Shown here: positions 19,108-29,059 of the stretch, one piece after another
Layout: each line of letters begins with the position of its first letter
How positions within the stretch are numbered: the first letter of the stretch is position 1
Assembly: GCF_000816085.1 (NCBI RefSeq)
Contig: NZ_CP008747.1
Span: 930,001 to 994,000 of the forward strand
DNA from: Staphylococcus hyicus
Lineage (GTDB): Bacteria > Bacillota > Bacilli > Staphylococcales > Staphylococcaceae
DNA: 64,000 bases
Direction: 5' to 3'
Notes under the pieces: generated by a model
Database searches by the model: none
Seen by the model: the letters and a program-made list of their open reading frames with translations, nothing else
Told to the model about the DNA's origin: nothing
Position numbers and translations under genes: made by a program

Positions 19108-19914
19108 ATGCCGAAAATTACTAAAATTGAAGTTCAAAAAAAGAATATGTCACGGTTTAATATTTATGTTGATGATCAATTTGAGCTTGGTGTTTCAGAG
19201 GACACATTAGTAAAATTGAACTTAAAAAAAGGCGACGTCCTTTCTGCTGGTGACCTTCAAAAAATAAAACATCAAGAATTTCAACAGCAAGCGATTCAAC
19301 AAGCTTTACATTATTTGTCGTATCGTAAACGTTCTACAAAAGAAGTTGAAATTTATTTAAAAAAACAAGATTTTCCTGAATCTATCATCGAAGTAGCAAT
19401 TTCATTTTGTAAGGAACAACGTTTGATTGATCATGAAGATTATGTTGAGAGTCTAAAAAATACGTTATTACAAACTACGGACAAAGGACCAGAAATATTT
19501 AGGCAAAAGTTAATAGAAGCCGGAATCGAAGACATGCTCATTCAACAAGGTGTTGCGCAGTATGAAAAAGAGCAATCCCTGTCTTCTATCGTTACATTGG
19601 CCAATAAGATAAAAATGAGAAAAAAAGGACCGTCTAAAAAGGTACAACAACAAGTGCATCAAGCTTTAATTCAAAAAGGGTATACGATAGATACAATTCG
19701 TATCGTTTTATCTGAGTTGGATTTTACAGATGATCAAGAGATGTTAGAACAATTATTGCAACGTGATTTAGAGAAAGTCTATAATAAATATGTTAGAAAG
19801 TATGAAGGCTATAATCTGAAAGTGAAAACGGTTGAAGCATTGATGCGTAAAGGATATTTATACGATGATATATCAAAAAAATTAGAAGAAAGTGGTATTA
19901 TTGATGAATCGTAA
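19108..19914 (+). CDS. recX: Regulatory protein RecX
   Basis: Modulator of RecA recombinase. All-helical protein of three RecX three-helix repeats preceded by the N-terminal extension typical of firmicutes (MPKITKIEVQKKNMSRFNIY). The pattern ALHYLSYRKRSTKEVEIYLKK and VEALMRKGYLYDDISKKLEE marks the family. It has 268 aa. ATG follows GAGGTGA. The yfhH ATG lies inside its last codons. Confidence 0.93.
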   Translation: MPKITKIEVQKKNMSRFNIYVDDQFELGVSEDTLVKLNLKKGDVLSAGDLQKIKHQEFQQQAIQQALHYLSYRKRSTKEVEIYLKKQDFPESIIEVAISFCKEQRLIDHEDYVESLKNTLLQTTDKGPEIFRQKLIEAGIEDMLIQQGVAQYEKEQSLSSIVTLANKIKMRKKGPSKKVQQQVHQALIQKGYTIDTIRIVLSELDFTDDQEMLEQLLQRDLEKVYNKYVRKYEGYNLKVKTVEALMRKGYLYDDISKKLEESGIIDES

Positions 19915-20215
19915 ACGATTGAGTGAGATGGAAAGACATGAAATTTATCAAGAAATTCAAAAATATAAAGAAAAGATGCGTAAAGCTGAGATGAACGGCA
20001 TTATGAATGAATATGATGTTTATGCAAATAAAATCATTATAGCTGAAAGTTATCTCGTAGATGCTTCTCAGATTAACATTGGTGAGTGTTATACTTTGAA
20101 AGATGAATCGCATTCAACATTTACAGTTGAAAGATTAAAAGGTGTTTTTGCGTGGGGTTACCGAAATGATACAACTCAAGAAGAGGGTATCCCACTGTCA
20201 TTACTACAATTATAA
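19904..20215 (+). CDS. yfhH: YfhH family protein (DUF1811)
   Basis: A 103-aa protein: N-terminal charged helix pair (RLSEMERHEIYQEIQKYKEK) and a C-terminal SH3-like small barrel (NIGECYTLKDESHSTFTVERLKGVFAWGY). Function unknown. Start chosen at ATG 19904, overlapping recX by 11 bases, which gives the usual family length. The frame can be opened at 19892 without family support. It is followed by the TagH-like gene after 14 bases. Confidence 0.88.
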   Translation: MNRKRLSEMERHEIYQEIQKYKEKMRKAEMNGIMNEYDVYANKIIIAESYLVDASQINIGECYTLKDESHSTFTVERLKGVFAWGYRNDTTQEEGIPLSLLQL

Positions 20216-20229
20216 AGGGGTTTAAGTGA

Positions 20230-21756
20230 ATGGGGAGTGCAATTGTCCTTAAGATTATAAACGTGACACATTTTTATCGTAATCAAAAGAAACAAAATAT
20301 CTTAAAACCTTTTAGTTATCAGCCCGAAGACATTGAATTAAATAACATTACATTACATATTTATCAAGGAGAAGCGCTTGGTATTATTGGTGAAGCAGAT
20401 TCCTCGAAATCACTTGTAGGGGAAATTTTAGCGGGGACAGTAAAACCTGATAAAGGACGTATGGTCAGAACCGCATCTTTATTTTATGCGAACATGAATC
20501 AAAAAACAGTAGAAACAATGTCTGTGCGTGATTACGTGGAAGATGTAATTCAATTATATGAATATGAGGTTTCCTCTCATAAAGTGGAGCAGATAATAAA
20601 GTATGCGCATTTAATGGATCAAGCGAATGACACAATTCAAAATTTGTTAGATGAACAATACGCACAGTTATTGTTTAGTCTCGCACGCGCTGCAAAAGCT
20701 AAAATAATAATTTTAAGCCATATATTATCATACTTGAATGAAGACTTTATGGCTAAAGCATCCTTAATGGCACGTGAGTATATCGAGGAAGGTTTAACTT
20801 GGGTGACGATTGACAATGATATTGCAAAAATCCAAGCGGTAAGTAATTACATTGCTTGGATATCCCATGGTCAATTACGCCAAGAGGGACCAGTCAAGCA
20901 AGTCATTGCGGCTTATACATCACATGAAAAAGACCGTACATCTATAAAATCCGAAGAAGCATTGGCGTATTTCGATGAAGATTGGAAGCGAAATCGTTCA
21001 AGGATGCCAGAACTCACCTATAATTTTAAAAGAATTGAACGTTATCATCACTCAGAGCCACCTGCTTTTTTAGCACGTGTTTGGACGTGGTTGGCTATAT
21101 TTTTTATAGGCATAATATTAGGGAGTTTGTTTGTATTTACAAATTTTGGACAGTTAGATACACAGAAAGTTACAACAGAAGATACTATTGCTAAAAATAA
21201 TGAAGATCCATACATTGAAAAACTCGCCTATGGTATTGTAGATGCTAAAGATGTAAAACTGAATGGGGCCTCAGGACAAAAGGATATAACATTACCACGT
21301 TATGCAGTTGCTACAATTACTGGTGAAAATAAGACGTCTTATCGTGTTGAAAACAACGGACAGACGTATACAACCACCAAATCACAATTTAAATATATCA
21401 ATCCTGCCGCACTCTATAACCGCATTGAACGGGAGCAAATCGCGACGTATATGAAGTCAAACTACATTAATTCTGTGGATTATTTTAATGGTGAATTACA
21501 TAAGTCTCATAAAGCTGTTAATGACACTTTAGTTCCAGGTTTGAAAAATCGATTTGTTGAACCTATCACACAACAACCTATTTCAATGTTGTATGATGAT
21601 CGTAATAAATTAATCGGTTACACTTTTCCTATGGTTAAAACGGAGGAATTTAAGAAAAAATTTAAACCTGATGAAAAATATTGGGTAGGAAAATCCGATG
21701 AAGGCTTTTTTATAGCTGATGTTCAAAATGACCAATGGATATATATTAAACTGTAG
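20230..21756 (+). CDS. TagH-like ABC protein with degenerate ATPase motifs
   Basis: A 508-aa protein with the TagH layout: N-terminal ABC ATPase-like domain (residues 1-230), one membrane segment (about 285-306) and a C-terminal extracellular domain with an SH3-like part (ITGENKTSYRVENNGQTYTT). The fold-level match is clear, but key motifs have changed: the P-loop is GEADSSKSL (residues 54-62, Lys60 and Ser61 kept, last Gly lost), the signature is LDEQ instead of SSGM/LSGGQ, Walker B reads IIILSH (159-164, both acidic residues gone), and the switch His position reads TID. ATP hydrolysis is unlikely. ATG follows AAAGGGG. It pairs with the permease-like gene 8 bases downstream. The true TagGH pair is not in the window, so this is a paralogue by inference. 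Confidence 0.75.
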   Translation: MGSAIVLKIINVTHFYRNQKKQNILKPFSYQPEDIELNNITLHIYQGEALGIIGEADSSKSLVGEILAGTVKPDKGRMVRTASLFYANMNQKTVETMSVRDYVEDVIQLYEYEVSSHKVEQIIKYAHLMDQANDTIQNLLDEQYAQLLFSLARAAKAKIIILSHILSYLNEDFMAKASLMAREYIEEGLTWVTIDNDIAKIQAVSNYIAWISHGQLRQEGPVKQVIAAYTSHEKDRTSIKSEEALAYFDEDWKRNRSRMPELTYNFKRIERYHHSEPPAFLARVWTWLAIFFIGIILGSLFVFTNFGQLDTQKVTTEDTIAKNNEDPYIEKLAYGIVDAKDVKLNGASGQKDITLPRYAVATITGENKTSYRVENNGQTYTTTKSQFKYINPAALYNRIEREQIATYMKSNYINSVDYFNGELHKSHKAVNDTLVPGLKNRFVEPITQQPISMLYDDRNKLIGYTFPMVKTEEFKKKFKPDEKYWVGKSDEGFFIADVQNDQWIYIKL

Positions 21757-21764
21757 GTGAAATT

Positions 21765-22535
21765 ATGTTAGAACAATTGATCATATTTTTCAAAAACATA
21801 CCTAGACATATGAGACATAGTCGCTATCGCATTGTTCAGCAACGTCAGGTGTTGCTATTGACTTTATTCAGTGCATTGATGTTAATTGTTTTATTAAAAA
21901 TCGTGTTAAATGTATTTGCTGTGGCAGAAATTACCCAAGCAACTATGATGTATCGTCTCGTTGGACTTATTGCATTTAGTGTGATATTTATAGCAATTTG
22001 GATGAATTATAAAAACTTTCCCAGAGATTATTACGTGACACGTCATTTTAATAGTAATCCGATGTTACACATTCTTATTTCAAGTGCCGTTTATAGCCTA
22101 ATATTAAGTATATTGCTAGCTGTAATAGGGTGTGTAAAACCTGTGAATGCGGATACGTTAATCAAAGGTGTTATTTTTTATACTGTGATGACATATATAT
22201 TTATTGTCTTATTGTCTTATTTACTTGGATTAGTGCGTGTGATTTATATAAAGTTAGACAAAATATATTTTGTTATCGCTGGCATCGCGTTTGTATTACT
22301 CCCAATTATACTAATCCGTGCAACTTTACACGGCAGTTTGGTCCATATTTTAATGTTGAATCCGCTATATTATCTTGTTAATGGATTTCAAGAATCTGTT
22401 ATCGTTGGTTCTGAAGCATTTAATCATATGGGTTATCATTTTTATTTTATTTGTTGGTTAGGGTTTATTTCTGTCATCGCTTTTGCATTAAATGATTACG
22501 TCTCACAATTACGACCAAATGAACATATACAATAA
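21765..22535 (+). CDS. TagG-like ABC-2 membrane protein
   Basis: A 256-aa protein with six hydrophobic segments after a short amphipathic start (LEQLIIFFKNIPRHMRHSRY). The ABC-2/TagG hallmark region near the C-terminus is recognisable (LNPLYYLVNGFQESVI, about residues 200-216). In TagG this precedes the last helix. It is next to the TagH-like gene, so the two probably form one membrane complex. The teichoic-acid export role is inferred only from family resemblance and may not hold, given the altered ATPase. Confidence 0.7.
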   Translation: MLEQLIIFFKNIPRHMRHSRYRIVQQRQVLLLTLFSALMLIVLLKIVLNVFAVAEITQATMMYRLVGLIAFSVIFIAIWMNYKNFPRDYYVTRHFNSNPMLHILISSAVYSLILSILLAVIGCVKPVNADTLIKGVIFYTVMTYIFIVLLSYLLGLVRVIYIKLDKIYFVIAGIAFVLLPIILIRATLHGSLVHILMLNPLYYLVNGFQESVIVGSEAFNHMGYHFYFICWLGFISVIAFALNDYVSQLRPNEHIQ

Positions 22536-22601
22536 ACATGCTAAGAAAGTGCAATCCTCGGTAAAGGGGCTTAATTCTTCTTTTCGTAAAAACATGTACA
22601 A

Positions 22602-22646
22602 AAGCCATCAAAATTCATTGTTTCTACACAAGAATTTTGATGGCTT
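22602..22646. terminator. Terminator between TagG-like gene and yfhP
   Basis: Fifteen-base perfect arms AAGCCATCAAAATTC (22602-22616) and GAATTTTGATGGCTT (22632-22646) flanked by A/T runs on both sides. Confidence 0.8.
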
Positions 22647-22681
22647 AAAAATATTTATCTGTAGTAGTATAGAACTTGTGT

Positions 22682-23659
22682 CTAATTGGCATATAACTTT
22701 TTCATTAATTTGTCCTCAGTAAAGACCCAACCGGTATACGAATGTTTCACTTTCATTTGTTGATCTAAATGTACGATTGCCACAAATTGATAGTGGTCGT
22801 TTTTAAGGTAGCGTAAATCTATAAAGCGTAATTCTGTCGTTTTGTTATCGACGTGTTTAATATGCCAACGATATATAGAAGAAAAACCTAGAAATGCACG
22901 AATATTTGGATCGTTCTGTGCGTGTTGCATAATATACTCGTTTGGATAAGGTTGGCGTTCCACTTTATCGCTAAATACAATATTACGCCCATAACTGCGG
23001 CCGACGTAATCATGTTTTTCAGTCTGAATTGCGATACGCCATTGAAAAAAACGAATCGTAGGCGCGACAAAAACTTTTATAGGGGTACCCAAATGTTCAA
23101 CTTGGTTCAATGCTTGTTTTTTAAGCCAACGTTGCATTACAAATCTTAAGATATAATAGCCGATTAAAATCAAGACTATAGGACCAAATACAATATAAGG
23201 ATGGATGCCCATTGCCCAAAGGACAATACCGACCATTAGAATAAAAAATATGATAGGATCAAACGTATTAATTACACTTAATTGAATCCATTTATTTGAA
23301 ATTGGCCGAAGCGCTTGCGTGCCATATGAATTAAAAATATCGACGAATACATGTAAAAACACTGCGAGTTGTGCCCACAACCATACATGAAGCGGGTCTA
23401 AATGATTGAAAACCCCATAAACAAGTAAAGTTAATAGTATTGGCCAAAATAATGTGAATGGTATAGAATGTGTAATCCCTCTATGATTTGAGATATAAGT
23501 TGCATTATCTTTTAATTTTAAAACAGTATCGATGTCTGGAATTAACGAACCAACTATTAAAATTGTAGCTGTAGCGCCCACATTTTGACTTAAAGCGGGA
23601 TCAGTCATAGCGATTGCCGTCAATCCGACACCTATAGCGATATGTGTAGCAGTATCCAT
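22682..23659 (-). CDS. yfhP: YfhP-type membrane-bound metal-dependent hydrolase
   Basis: Member of the YdjM/YfhP (DUF457) family. The motifs THIAIG, SLIPDIDTVLKL and HRGITHSIP contain the His/Asp residues taken as metal ligands, with about four membrane segments in the first 180 residues. The C-terminal 130 residues are soluble and beta-rich. Substrate unknown. Start chosen at ATG 23659 (MDTATHIAIG, the family start). GTG 23668 would add three residues. It is divergent from mutY. Confidence 0.86.
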   Translation of the reverse strand: MDTATHIAIGVGLTAIAMTDPALSQNVGATATILIVGSLIPDIDTVLKLKDNATYISNHRGITHSIPFTLFWPILLTLLVYGVFNHLDPLHVWLWAQLAVFLHVFVDIFNSYGTQALRPISNKWIQLSVINTFDPIIFFILMVGIVLWAMGIHPYIVFGPIVLILIGYYILRFVMQRWLKKQALNQVEHLGTPIKVFVAPTIRFFQWRIAIQTEKHDYVGRSYGRNIVFSDKVERQPYPNEYIMQHAQNDPNIRAFLGFSSIYRWHIKHVDNKTTELRFIDLRYLKNDHYQFVAIVHLDQQMKVKHSYTGWVFTEDKLMKKLYAN

Positions 23660-23747
23660 AAGCGTCACTCATTTCTAACTAAGTTAAATCTAGTATAATC
23701 TATAATTGAATTGAACTAAAACAATCAACAATTTGAAGGAGAAATTT

Positions 23748-24797
23748 ATGCATTTTCCAAGCACTTTTAAAAAGGATCTTATTGATTGGTTTGAAGATAA
23801 TCAACGCCAAATGCCTTGGCGCGAAACTAAAGATCCGTATAAAATTTGGGTGAGTGAAGTGATGCTTCAACAAACTCAAGTAGATACGGTAAGAGAGTAT
23901 TATTTAAAATTTATAGCACGTTTTCCCACTGTAAAAGCTTTAGCAAATGCAACAACCGATGAGGTTTTAAAATATTGGGAAGGTTTAGGATATTATAGTC
24001 GTGCACGAAACTTTCATACAGCTGCTAAAGAAGTGGTAGCAAATTATGATAGTATCGTCCCCTCAAATCCTAGCGTTTTTAAAACATTAAAAGGTGTGGG
24101 TCCATATACACAAGCGGCTGTTATGAGTATCGCATTTGATCATCCTTTGCCAACTGTGGATGGTAATGTGTTTCGAGTATGGGCGAGATTAAACAATGAT
24201 GATACGGATATCGCGTTACAAGCTACACGCAAACGCTTTGAACATGAACTACTACCCTATGTGAAAACAGACTCAGGAACATTCAACCAAGCTATGATGG
24301 AACTCGGCGCATTAATATGTACCCCAAAATCACCCTTGTGTATCTTTTGTCCAATTCAGACGCATTGTGAAAGTTATGACAAAGGAACGGTGTTAATGTT
24401 ACCGGTAAAAACAAAGAAAACAAAGAAAAAAATCATGCACTATAATGTATATCTCATTGAAAATGAAAATGGAGAATATCTTATTGAACAAAGAAATGAG
24501 AAATTATTGAACCAAATGTGGCAGTTCCCGATGGCTTTATCTGATACAGATGTCTCTCAACTTAAGATGATGTATGGTGCGTCTCTTCAAATTAGTAACA
24601 CTAAAAGTGGCGTAGTTAAACATCAATTTACGCATATGACGTGGGTGCTCAACATATATAAAGCAAACGTCTCATCACATGATGTTGCTTTAAGTGATAA
24701 AACACAGTGGTTAGGACCGTTTGATCGGAACCAATATACATTTCCAGTTTCAATGTCTAAAATTTATGAAGCATTTTGTAAGCGAAATGCGCATTAG
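23748..24797 (+). CDS. mutY: A/G-specific adenine glycosylase MutY
   Basis: Base-excision enzyme removing adenine opposite 8-oxoguanine. Catalytic Glu is in VSEVMLQQTQV, the helix-hairpin-helix is LKGVGPYTQAAV, and the catalytic Asp is in TVDGNVFRV. A 4Fe-4S loop follows (C-x6-C-x2-C-x5-C in CTPKSPLCIFCPIQTHC). The C-terminal NUDIX-like domain recognises 8-oxoG. Start chosen at ATG 23748 after GAAGGAG, giving 349 aa. Confidence 0.95.
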   Translation: MHFPSTFKKDLIDWFEDNQRQMPWRETKDPYKIWVSEVMLQQTQVDTVREYYLKFIARFPTVKALANATTDEVLKYWEGLGYYSRARNFHTAAKEVVANYDSIVPSNPSVFKTLKGVGPYTQAAVMSIAFDHPLPTVDGNVFRVWARLNNDDTDIALQATRKRFEHELLPYVKTDSGTFNQAMMELGALICTPKSPLCIFCPIQTHCESYDKGTVLMLPVKTKKTKKKIMHYNVYLIENENGEYLIEQRNEKLLNQMWQFPMALSDTDVSQLKMMYGASLQISNTKSGVVKHQFTHMTWVLNIYKANVSSHDVALSDKTQWLGPFDRNQYTFPVSMSKIYEAFCKRNAH

Positions 24798-24810
24798 GGC
24801 ACTTGGAATA

Positions 24811-24819
24811 TGATATAAT
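24811..24819 (+). promoter_or_regulatory. Candidate ntdP promoter (extended -10)
   Basis: TGATATAAT forms an extended -10 about 34 bases before the GTG start. No good -35 is seen. Confidence 0.5.
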
Positions 24820-24825
24820 AAATAA

Positions 24826-25398
<573 letters not shown>

Positions 25399-25448
25399 AG
25401 AGCTTATGGACAACTAAGAATTCAACATGTAAATAAATTAATAATTGT

Positions 25449-25495
25449 GAGTGAGATAGAGAAAGGTGATGCCATTTTCTGTTTCACTCTTCTTG
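25449..25495 (+). terminator. Terminator of ntdP
   Basis: GAGTGAGATAG (25449-25459) pairs with CTGTTTCACTC (25479-25489) with two G-U pairs, followed by TTCTT. Confidence 0.6.
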
Positions 25496-25518
25496 TATGT
25501 TGAAAGGGGGATATGACG

Positions 25519-27255
25519 GTGATTAAACGTTATTTAAAGTTCGTAAAGCCGTATAAATGGCTCATAATAGGTACCATTTTTGTAGGTATATTAAAATTCG
25601 GTATTCCATTACTTATACCATTGTTAATAAAGTTTGTTATTGATGATGTGATTAATAATGGTGCGTTAAGTCTGTCAGACAAATATATGTATTTATTTTA
25701 TGCCATGCTGATTGCAGCATTTATTTTCATTATTGTCCGACCACCTATTGAATTTTTAAGGCAATACATGGCGCAATGGACAAGTAATAAAATTTTATAT
25801 GACATTCGAAAAAAACTATATGGTCACTTACAAGCGTTAAGTGCGCGTTTTTACGCGAATAATAAAGCAGGCGAAGTCATTTCGCGTGTGATAAACGACG
25901 TAGAACAAACAAAAGATTTCATCATGACAGGTTTAATGAATATTTGGTTGGACTGCATCACTATTATAATTGCACTTTCCGTCATGTTTTTCTTAGATGT
26001 CCAATTAACTGTTGCTGCCATTGTCATTTTACCGTTTTACATTTTAACAGTGTATTTCTTTTTTGGTCGTTTACGCGCATTAACACGACAACGATCTCAA
26101 AAATTGGCAGAGACACAAGGGTTTTTGCATGAGCGTGTCAATGGCATGTCTGTTATTAAAAGTTTTGCGATTGAAGAGAATGAAGCGAAAAACTTTGATA
26201 AACGCAATAAAGGCTTTTTACAAAAAGCCTTTATGCATACACGATGGAATGCATATTCATTTTCAGCGATAAATACGGTTACTGATATTGGACCTTTAAT
26301 AGTGATTGGCTTTGGTGCATATTTAGCGATTTCAGGATCTGTTACTGTAGGGACACTAGCTGCGTTTGTGAGTTATTTAGAGCAATTGTATGGACCATTA
26401 CGTCGTTTAGTATCATCGTTTACAACTTTAACGCAAAGTTTTGCTTCAATGGACCGTGTGTTTCAGTTGTTCGATGAGCCTTATGATATAAAAAATGCAG
26501 ACGATGCAAAAGACATTTCTATTACACAAGGCAATATTGAAATTCGAGACGTATCATTTAAATACAATGATGATGAGCGTGATGTTTTAAAAGAGATTAA
26601 CTTAAATATTCATCATGGTGAAACAGTCGCATTTGTTGGTATGAGTGGTGGAGGTAAGTCAACCTTAATTAGTCTAATCCCACGATTTTATGATGTTACA
26701 GAAGGTGAGATTTTAATTGATCAACATAACATTAAATCGTTTGAAATCGGTTGTTTAAGAAGACAAATTGGCATGGTACAACAAGATAATATTTTATTTT
26801 CCGACACTGTTAAAGAAAACATTTTATTGGGACGTCCAGATGCCACCGAAGAAGAGGTAATTAGAGCTGCTAAAAAAGCGAATGCGCATGATTTTATTAT
26901 GGCATTGCCTAAAGGCTATGACACTGAAGTCGGAGAAAGAGGTGTTAAATTATCCGGAGGACAAAAACAACGGTTATCTATTGCGCGTATATTTTTAAAT
27001 GATCCGCCTATTTTAATTCTTGATGAAGCGACAAGTGCACTGGACTTAGAAAGTGAAGCTGTTATTCAAGAAGCATTAAATATTTTAAGTAAAGATCGCA
27101 CTACGATGATTGTCGCACACAGGCTATCTACAATTACGCATGCAGATAAGATAGTTGTGATAGAAAATGGTCAAATTGTAGAAATGGGCACACATCAAAC
27201 ATTAATGAATCAACAGGGCGCTTATCAACGGCTTTACAATATACAAAATTTATAG
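25519..27255 (+). CDS. Sav1866-type ABC exporter (multidrug/lipid family)
   Basis: Homodimeric half-transporter with six membrane helices (residues 10-320) fused to an ATPase domain. Walker [11 protein letters not shown]-loop (QIGMVQQDN), signature LSGGQ, Walker B ILILDEAT and switch AHRLST are all intact. Close resemblance to the structurally known S. aureus Sav1866 runs along the whole chain. Start chosen at GTG 25519, 8 bases after AAAGGGGG, giving 578 aa, the same length as Sav1866. ATG 25513 is too close to the ribosome site. Physiological substrate unsettled. A terminator follows. Confidence 0.95.
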   Translation: MIKRYLKFVKPYKWLIIGTIFVGILKFGIPLLIPLLIKFVIDDVINNGALSLSDKYMYLFYAMLIAAFIFIIVRPPIEFLRQYMAQWTSNKILYDIRKKLYGHLQALSARFYANNKAGEVISRVINDVEQTKDFIMTGLMNIWLDCITIIIALSVMFFLDVQLTVAAIVILPFYILTVYFFFGRLRALTRQRSQKLAETQGFLHERVNGMSVIKSFAIEENEAKNFDKRNKGFLQKAFMHTRWNAYSFSAINTVTDIGPLIVIGFGAYLAISGSVTVGTLAAFVSYLEQLYGPLRRLVSSFTTLTQSFASMDRVFQLFDEPYDIKNADDAKDISITQGNIEIRDVSFKYNDDERDVLKEINLNIHHGETVAFVGMSGGGKSTLISLIPRFYDVTEGEILIDQHNIKSFEIGCLRRQIGMVQQDNILFSDTVKENILLGRPDATEEEVIRAAKKANAHDFIMALPKGYDTEVGERGVKLSGGQKQRLSIARIFLNDPPILILDEATSALDLESEAVIQEALNILSKDRTTMIVAHRLSTITHADKIVVIENGQIVEMGTHQTLMNQQGAYQRLYNIQNL

Positions 27256-27270
27256 GTTAAATATTTAACT

Positions 27271-27320
27271 TGTTTAGTAGTCTGGAATCACTTGATTTCA
27301 GTTTACTAAACAGGTTTTTT
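27271..27320 (+). terminator. Terminator of the Sav1866-type gene
   Basis: TGTTTAGTA (27271-27279) pairs with TACTAAACA (27304-27312), followed by six T. Confidence 0.8.
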
Positions 27321-27419
27321 GTTTATATACACGAAATATTAAAATATAATTAAATGAAGTAATATGACTTATAAAATGATTAGTGTAGGGGTATAGTGAT
27401 ATTAAAGGGGGATGAAATC

Positions 27420-29000
27420 ATGACATTTTTAACAATATTACAACTGATTGTAAATATTTTGATTGTAACAATACTTGTGGTTATAGCAATCGCCTGTGTG
27501 TCGTTTTTGATTTTTGATCGGAGACAAAAACAACATAGTGTATTACGTAATTATCCTGTTTTAGCGCGTGTAAGATATTTTTTTGAAAGCATTGGACCAG
27601 AATTACGTCAATATTTATTTTTAAATGATAACGAAGATAAGCCGTTTTCTAGAGATCAGTATCAACATATTGTTTTAGCTGGGAAATATAATGCAAGGGC
27701 TACAAGCTTTGGTTCGGAATTAAATTACGATGACGGATTTTATTTGAACAATGCAATGTTTCCTAAACAAAGAACGGAATTAGCAATTGATAACGATACA
27801 TTAATATCAACATTTGTTTATGAAATTCAAAGAGAATCGCTTTTTAGTCGCAAGGAAACATTAAAAACTACTGATATTTCACCTTATTATTTAGATGAAG
27901 CTCACTACATAAAAATTGGTGGAAACATCGAACATCCTTATTTTGCAAAGCGTCTCGTTGGGCAGTCTGGAATGAGTTTTGGTGCATTAGGTAGTAAAGC
28001 TATAATAGCATTGTCAAAAGGTTTAGGTCGTGCAGGCACATGGATGAATACAGGAGAAGGTGGTCTTTCGTCATACCATTTGGCTGGGGAGGCAGACATT
28101 ATTTTTCAAATAGGACCTGGACTTTTCGGTGTGAGACATCATGATGGTTCATTTAGTAAAGAGGCGTTTTTAAAAAAAGCACACCATCCACGTATAAAAA
28201 TGTTTGAAATTAAACTTGCGCAAGGTGCTAAAACACGAGGTGGTCATATCGATGGTCAAAAAGTAACTGAGGAAGTTGCTGAAATACGAAATGTTCGGCC
28301 ATATGAAACGATTAATTCACCAAACCGCTTTGATTTTATCAATAGCCCAAAAGATTTGTTAGAGTGGATTGAAACATTGCGTGATTTAAGTCAAAAGCCG
28401 ATTGGTTTTAAAATAGTCGTTGGTAATCCCGATGATGTGAAAAAACTAGTGATGACGATGATTGAGCTGGATATTTTCCCTGATTTTATTACTGTTGATG
28501 GTGGTGAAGGTGGTACAGGATCAACCTTTCAAGAACTTCAAGACGGTGTAGGGCTTCCATTATTTACTGCTTTACCAATAGTAGATGGACTTTTAAAAGC
28601 GAACGGCATACGTCATAAAGTTAAAATCTTCGCTTCAGGTAAACTAGTGACTCCAGATAAAGTGGCAATTGCACTTGCATTAGGTGCTGATTTAGTAAAT
28701 ATTGCACGTGGTATGATGATTAGTGTAGGTTGTATCATGAGTAGACAATGTCATAAAAATACATGTCCCGTTGGTGTCGCAACAACAGACCCTAAAAAAG
28801 AGCGGGCACTGGTCGTTGAAGAAAAGGAATATCGTGTCACGAACTATATTACATCGCTGCATGAAGGGCTATTTAATATTGCTGCTGCAGTAGGTGTTTC
28901 CAGTCCAACTGAAATCGGGCCAGAACATGTTACGATAAAAAATAAAAGCGGGACGATTCAATCCATACATGACTATCAATTGAAACTCATTCAATCATAG
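27420..29000 (+). CDS. Glutamate synthase large-subunit-like FMN protein
   Basis: Stand-alone FMN-binding synthase domain of the GltB2/YerD type with an N-terminal membrane helix (residues 1-30). Conserved parts: GMSFGALGSKAI, NTGEGGLSSYH, KLAQGAKTRGGH, TVDGGEGGTGS and the 3Fe-4S cysteines in CIMSRQCHKNTCPVGVATT. It lacks the glutaminase and FAD/NADPH domains of true glutamate synthase, so its electron donor and reaction are uncertain. Start chosen at ATG 27420 after AAAGGGGG, giving 526 aa. Confidence 0.88.
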   Translation: MTFLTILQLIVNILIVTILVVIAIACVSFLIFDRRQKQHSVLRNYPVLARVRYFFESIGPELRQYLFLNDNEDKPFSRDQYQHIVLAGKYNARATSFGSELNYDDGFYLNNAMFPKQRTELAIDNDTLISTFVYEIQRESLFSRKETLKTTDISPYYLDEAHYIKIGGNIEHPYFAKRLVGQSGMSFGALGSKAIIALSKGLGRAGTWMNTGEGGLSSYHLAGEADIIFQIGPGLFGVRHHDGSFSKEAFLKKAHHPRIKMFEIKLAQGAKTRGGHIDGQKVTEEVAEIRNVRPYETINSPNRFDFINSPKDLLEWIETLRDLSQKPIGFKIVVGNPDDVKKLVMTMIELDIFPDFITVDGGEGGTGSTFQELQDGVGLPLFTALPIVDGLLKANGIRHKVKIFASGKLVTPDKVAIALALGADLVNIARGMMISVGCIMSRQCHKNTCPVGVATTDPKKERALVVEEKEYRVTNYITSLHEGLFNIAAAVGVSSPTEIGPEHVTIKNKSGTIQSIHDYQLKLIQS

Positions 29001-29010
29001 AAAAACATGA

Positions 29011-29057
29011 AAAACACCTCTATCGTACATTATGATGTGTATGATCGAGGTGTTTAT
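29011..29057. terminator. Bidirectional terminator between convergent genes
   Basis: AAACACCTC (29012-29020) pairs with GAGGTGTTT (29047-29055), with A-rich DNA before and T-rich DNA after. Confidence 0.75.
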
Positions 29058-29059
29058 AG

